Positions 60,819-64,000 of a stretch of 64,000 nucleotides of DNA are shown here, one piece after another. The notes under the pieces were generated by a model, which made no database searches, was not told the DNA's origin, and saw nothing but the letters and a program-made list of their open reading frames with translations. Position 1 is the stretch's first letter; every line of letters begins with the position of its first letter. The stretch is taken from contig BLSF01000003.1 of the NCBI GenBank assembly GCA_012862575.1, positions 310,001 to 374,000 of the forward strand, written 5' to 3'. Origin of the DNA: Parietichytrium sp. I65-24A. Lineage: Eukaryota > Sar > Bigyra > Thraustochytrida > Thraustochytriidae. A program made the position numbers and the translations under genes.

Positions 60819-62876
60819 ATGGAGGACCTGCAAGATGCAATCGCCGATGCGAGGTACATGGGCGAGCGCGCCAACGAGAAGCTGGAGCCGCTGATCCCTC
60901 TCAAGTGGCCAACCCAGGAGGAGCTAGAGTCATTCAGAGCTGCCGCGCTGTCCGAAGACCCGGTCTGTTTCAGTTTCGAGGCTATTACAAGTCAACCTGC
61001 AGGCTTGTATTTCTTTCTAAAGTTCACGGATGGCTTTGAGCCCAACGCGCAGGAGATGCTAAATATGATGGATGAGATTGGGGATTTCAAGGCAACTCTC
61101 AACCTAAGGCTCCGTCTGCGCAAGGCGATCCAGCTCTTTGATTATTACTTGGCACCAATTATGAACACTGTTAGTGAGCAGAATGAGCGTCGCGTGGGGT
61201 TCCACAGAAACTCAGACGTAGAGATAGGCTCGAGGTACGTGAACAAACGTGACTTTGGTTCTCAGATAAACATTCGCCGGCTGGAGAAGGCCTCCGAAGC
61301 GCATCAGCAAAACCACAGTTCTGCGGAGAGCGCCGGGTCACCCAAATCCAAAGCACCAAAATCCGCCGCAATAGACCCGATCAATGAAGTGGCCGAGTCC
61401 AAAGACTCAGACGGGATGGCAAACGTTGCGAGGCGTTTTGCGAATCTGAACCGTGTTGGCGCGGACCCTGAAATGGTCAAAAAGATCGAGGAACTCATCC
61501 AAAAGGAGATTGATCTGGAAGAAAGACTTGGCGAGGACTATGGCAATCCCGAGGCCGGCTTTCACTTTTGCGGCTTCAATCCGAGCCTTTTTGACGATAT
61601 TCTCTCCTGGTTCCTGAAGACTTTCCGAAAACTAGAGAGCAAGTTTATGAAGGACGATCTTTTCCGTAAGTTTCTTTCCATCAAGTGGATGGAGAAGGCA
61701 AAGGTCGGCGTGGCAAATTTTGCTTCGTACAGAATTATTGGCCGTGGAGGCTTTGGAGAGGTATACGCACAGAAGAGAATAGAAACAGGGAAAATGTACG
61801 CCGTCAAAGTATTACAAAAGGGCGTCATCAAACAGAAAAAAGCCGAAGACCTCTGCTGGAACGAGATGAAGGCACTGTGCAGTAGCCAGTCACCATTCAT
61901 CGTCAATCTCAAGTACGCATTTCAGTCCAAAGCCGACTTGTATCTCGTCCTTGACCTAATGTCAGGTGGTGACTTGTGCTTTCACTTGAACAAATCTCCA
62001 AACGGAAGATTTTCTGCGGACCAGGCCCGGTTTCACGCCGCGGAGATTCTTCTTGGAATCTGCCATCTGCATGAGCATGGGTACGTGTACCGCGACTTAA
62101 AGCCAGACAACGTTTTGCTAAACGACCAAGGTCACTGCAAAATATCGGACCTTGGTTTGGCAATACCCAGGGATAAGGTTCTTGCAGGGACCGCGGGTAC
62201 ACTGGGATACATGCCTCCTGAGATGTTTCGGAGAAACGATATGGGAGAATACGATCCCTACGGGAAAAAAGTCACCTACGACCATAGCGTCGATTGGTGG
62301 TCATATGGCTGTGTTGTCTTTGAAATGTTGGTCGGCAAATGCCCGTTCCGAACGTCTGGAGCGAAGCAGTACTACGAAAAGCTCTTCAATAAGCCATGCC
62401 CCGGCGGAAACAGCCTTTCATACCGTTACGCCACATGCAGTATGGAAGTAGAGTATACCTCCAGTGTTTTTCAAAACCAAGAGGGCCAGCACGCCTCGGA
62501 TCTCATCAAAGGTTGTCTGAATCGGGATCCGATGCAGCGTCTTGGGGCCACAGAATTCTTGCTCCACGATCTCAAAACGCACCCTTGGTTTTCGGAATAT
62601 ATTGACCTAAATATGGTGGCCCGAAAGCAGCTCCAGCCGCCATTTATTCCGAAGAAAACAGAAATCAACGCAGAGAGCATAAGGGAAATTAAAAAGGAGA
62701 GTGCCAAGCGAGAGATGAGCAAATTGACCTCACAGGACCAAGAAAGGTGGACATCGTGGTACTACATGTCGCAAGATGCATTTCAAGGCGAGGTCGTCGA
62801 GCTCATGGAGTACGAAGAGATGAACGGCAAGATCGAGTTCCAGAGCGAAGACTTCAAGTTTTGCTCCATCATGTAA
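60819..62876 (+). CDS. GRK-like AGC kinase with RGS-homology domain and CaaX box
   Basis: A 685-residue kinase of the G-protein-coupled-receptor-kinase type, which phosphorylates activated receptors at the membrane. The N-terminal half of an RGS-homology domain is visible at about 45-120 (FEAITSQPAGLYFFLKFTDG). A polar insert of about 110 residues follows, then its terminal helices (about 270-300, DDLFRKFLSIKWMEKA). The kinase domain begins at about 304 with GRGGFGEVYA. Catalytic residues are Lys330 (YAVKVL), Asp426 (YRDLKPDN) and Asp444. The metal site reads SDLGLA, the DLG form characteristic of GRKs. APE is PPEMF and the C-lobe WWSYGCVVFEML. The AGC tail is present. The protein ends CSIM, a farnesylation-type CaaX box as in GRK1. 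Its stop overlaps the convergent glycosyltransferase stop. Confidence 0.93.
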   Translation: MEDLQDAIADARYMGERANEKLEPLIPLKWPTQEELESFRAAALSEDPVCFSFEAITSQPAGLYFFLKFTDGFEPNAQEMLNMMDEIGDFKATLNLRLRLRKAIQLFDYYLAPIMNTVSEQNERRVGFHRNSDVEIGSRYVNKRDFGSQINIRRLEKASEAHQQNHSSAESAGSPKSKAPKSAAIDPINEVAESKDSDGMANVARRFANLNRVGADPEMVKKIEELIQKEIDLEERLGEDYGNPEAGFHFCGFNPSLFDDILSWFLKTFRKLESKFMKDDLFRKFLSIKWMEKAKVGVANFASYRIIGRGGFGEVYAQKRIETGKMYAVKVLQKGVIKQKKAEDLCWNEMKALCSSQSPFIVNLKYAFQSKADLYLVLDLMSGGDLCFHLNKSPNGRFSADQARFHAAEILLGICHLHEHGYVYRDLKPDNVLLNDQGHCKISDLGLAIPRDKVLAGTAGTLGYMPPEMFRRNDMGEYDPYGKKVTYDHSVDWWSYGCVVFEMLVGKCPFRTSGAKQYYEKLFNKPCPGGNSLSYRYATCSMEVEYTSSVFQNQEGQHASDLIKGCLNRDPMQRLGATEFLLHDLKTHPWFSEYIDLNMVARKQLQPPFIPKKTEINAESIREIKKESAKREMSKLTSQDQERWTSWYYMSQDAFQGEVVELMEYEEMNGKIEFQSEDFKFCSIM

Positions 62877-64000
62877 CGGACACTTCCTCACAAGACTTTT
62901 CTTGTTCTTCGTCTCCCAAATCAAGCTCCCGATACGCTTGATGGAATTCCACGGAAAAGCTTACTGCTCCCCTTCGCGCAATGGGGACGTGTCCCTCCGG
63001 ACAGCACTTGGCGGAGGATCTCCAATCAGGAACCGCGCGCCGAATCCCGCTCGGGCTACACAGTTCAGCAACGACTAGATGATGACCGGGACCGAGGCCA
63101 GATATTTTCACCTCTGGATCGCCGGGCCTAACACACCCTACGCAACCCTCTTGATTTGACTGTCCATTAACTTCGAAACATATTTGAGCGCCTTCTAATT
63201 GGCGCCAACCTCCAGACTCAACTTTGTCTTGTGGGATGGTAACCTGAACAACTACCGGAACGCCATTGTCCACTCCGTAGAGCTGCTCTCCGCTTCGAGG
63301 GCTCTGAAATGTCAATTTTGAGCCCCCATGCTCGGCCATTCCTGCTCCCACCTGAAGTCCCTTGGAGTACGTTGTGGGGCAGTACTTTTGGAATAGCTTG
63401 CCCACGAGGCTATTCTCCGCCGTGTAATCTCTCCCAATCAGGGCAAGCTGAGCCTTGATCTGGCTGTGCCAAAGGTGTACTCCCACCGTGTCCTCGCCTA
63501 CCACGTCTGCCAGCTGCAACTCCGCGTCGAAAAACTTCCACGTTTCGGACCACCCTACCGGGTAAAACACCGTCTGCGGGACCTTCTGCAAGGTCCTTCG
63601 CACCTCTTCGCTCGCCTTTTCCCACGCACGTTCAAGCACGCGCGGGCCATTCCACCCGAACGGCGCTTTCGCGTCAAAGCCCGTTGCAAACTCCTCGATA
63701 ATCATTGCCAACATCTCATCCCGCTTGTTGGGAAACACCAGCGCCGCGTTGCACAGTCTGCCGTCTTGGTCCTCCACGCCGACGGCATTGCCCATCCTCG
63801 CGACCTTGGAGATGGGCCGCACGCTCACTACATCCGCGTCCAGGTACGCGCCACCTTCCGCGTACACTGCGCCAAGTCTCACGCCGTCCGCGAGGTGGTG
63901 GTGACGGTATCCACTCCGCCACGTCCCGCTCGCGGCCCACTCTCGCAGCTCTTCCGGCGCGTGCTCCAGCGCACGTTCCACGTCCAGCTCGCGCGCTGGC
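62869..64000 (-). CDS. DxD glycosyltransferase (Gly_transf_sug/alpha-1,4 type), 5' end outside the window
   Basis: A partial protein of at least 376 residues, open to the window edge, so the true start and probably a signal anchor lie beyond. The metal-binding motif GGAYLDADVV near the present N-terminus, preceded by SGYRHHHLADGVRLGAVYAE, is the hallmark of the sugar-binding DXD glycosyltransferase family (OCH1/A4GALT type). A second conserved region, FGWNGPRVLERAW followed by VFYPVGWSETWKFF, matches the alpha-1,4-glycosyltransferase C-terminal part (NGP, P...F..W). After about residue 215 an extra C-terminal domain with beta-type composition and paired cysteines (CVGCVRPG, SAKCCPEGH) is appended. 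It probably acts in the Golgi on glycans. Acceptor unknown. Confidence 0.85.
   Translation of the reverse strand, partial: PARELDVERALEHAPEELREWAASGTWRSGYRHHHLADGVRLGAVYAEGGAYLDADVVSVRPISKVARMGNAVGVEDQDGRLCNAALVFPNKRDEMLAMIIEEFATGFDAKAPFGWNGPRVLERAWEKASEEVRRTLQKVPQTVFYPVGWSETWKFFDAELQLADVVGEDTVGVHLWHSQIKAQLALIGRDYTAENSLVGKLFQKYCPTTYSKGLQVGAGMAEHGGSKLTFQSPRSGEQLYGVDNGVPVVVQVTIPQDKVESGGWRQLEGAQICFEVNGQSNQEGCVGCVRPGDPEVKISGLGPGHHLVVAELCSPSGIRRAVPDWRSSAKCCPEGHVPIARRGAVSFSVEFHQAYRELDLGDEEQEKSCEEVSVT

Overview
The window is nuclear DNA of a eukaryotic protist. Genes are mostly single-exon or carry a few very short GT-AG introns (46-98 nt, usually with GTAAGT or GTGAGT donors). Gene content includes a fungal-type elongation factor 3, a 14-3-3 protein, PTEN, a GRK-type kinase and large coiled-coil proteins. 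Gene-free stretches are full of short simple repeats. This mix fits a stramenopile, most likely a labyrinthulomycete/thraustochytrid. That placement is inference from gene content; no rRNA or organellar marker is present to prove it.

Layout. 0-8.5 kb holds one PHO80-like cyclin gene (minus) and about 7 kb with no supported gene. 8.5-11 kb has a tetraspanin-like membrane protein (plus) convergent with a Maf-type nucleotide pyrophosphatase (minus). 13.7-22.8 kb has EF-3 (plus) convergent with a giant coiled-coil protein (minus). 24.2-28.6 kb is a tight cluster: three-exon PTEN, a two-exon bacterial-type single-domain fluoride channel, and a convergent IQ/coiled-coil gene only 48 bp from the channel. 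30.5-36.4 kb carries two membrane-anchored metzincin protease paralogues arranged tail to tail. 39.6-43.2 kb has an AIM6-like phosphodiesterase and an MFS sugar-type transporter. 43.6-49.4 kb is a 1928-residue PLU-1/PHD chromatin protein, followed by a three-exon four-EF-hand protein, a divergent 1183-residue coiled-coil protein and a convergent 14-3-3 gene. A repeat-rich, AT-richer 3 kb stretch with a probable Copia-type fossil follows. The window ends with a GRK-like kinase bearing a CaaX box, whose stop codon overlaps that of a convergent DxD glycosyltransferase that runs off the window.

Functional links are limited. PTEN, the GRK-like kinase, 14-3-3, the EF-hand protein and the AIM6-like phosphodiesterase all belong to signalling, but they are scattered and nothing shows they are co-regulated. 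The three long coiled-coil proteins are probably cytoskeletal or centrosomal by composition only. The most notable points are the protease pair (bacterial-like domain plan, with an intron inside the Met-turn codon of one copy), the single-domain intron-bearing fluoride channel, the PLU-1/PHD protein lacking a JmjC domain, the degenerate first P-loop of EF-3, and the overlapping kinase/glycosyltransferase stops. I found no convincing new multi-gene system.
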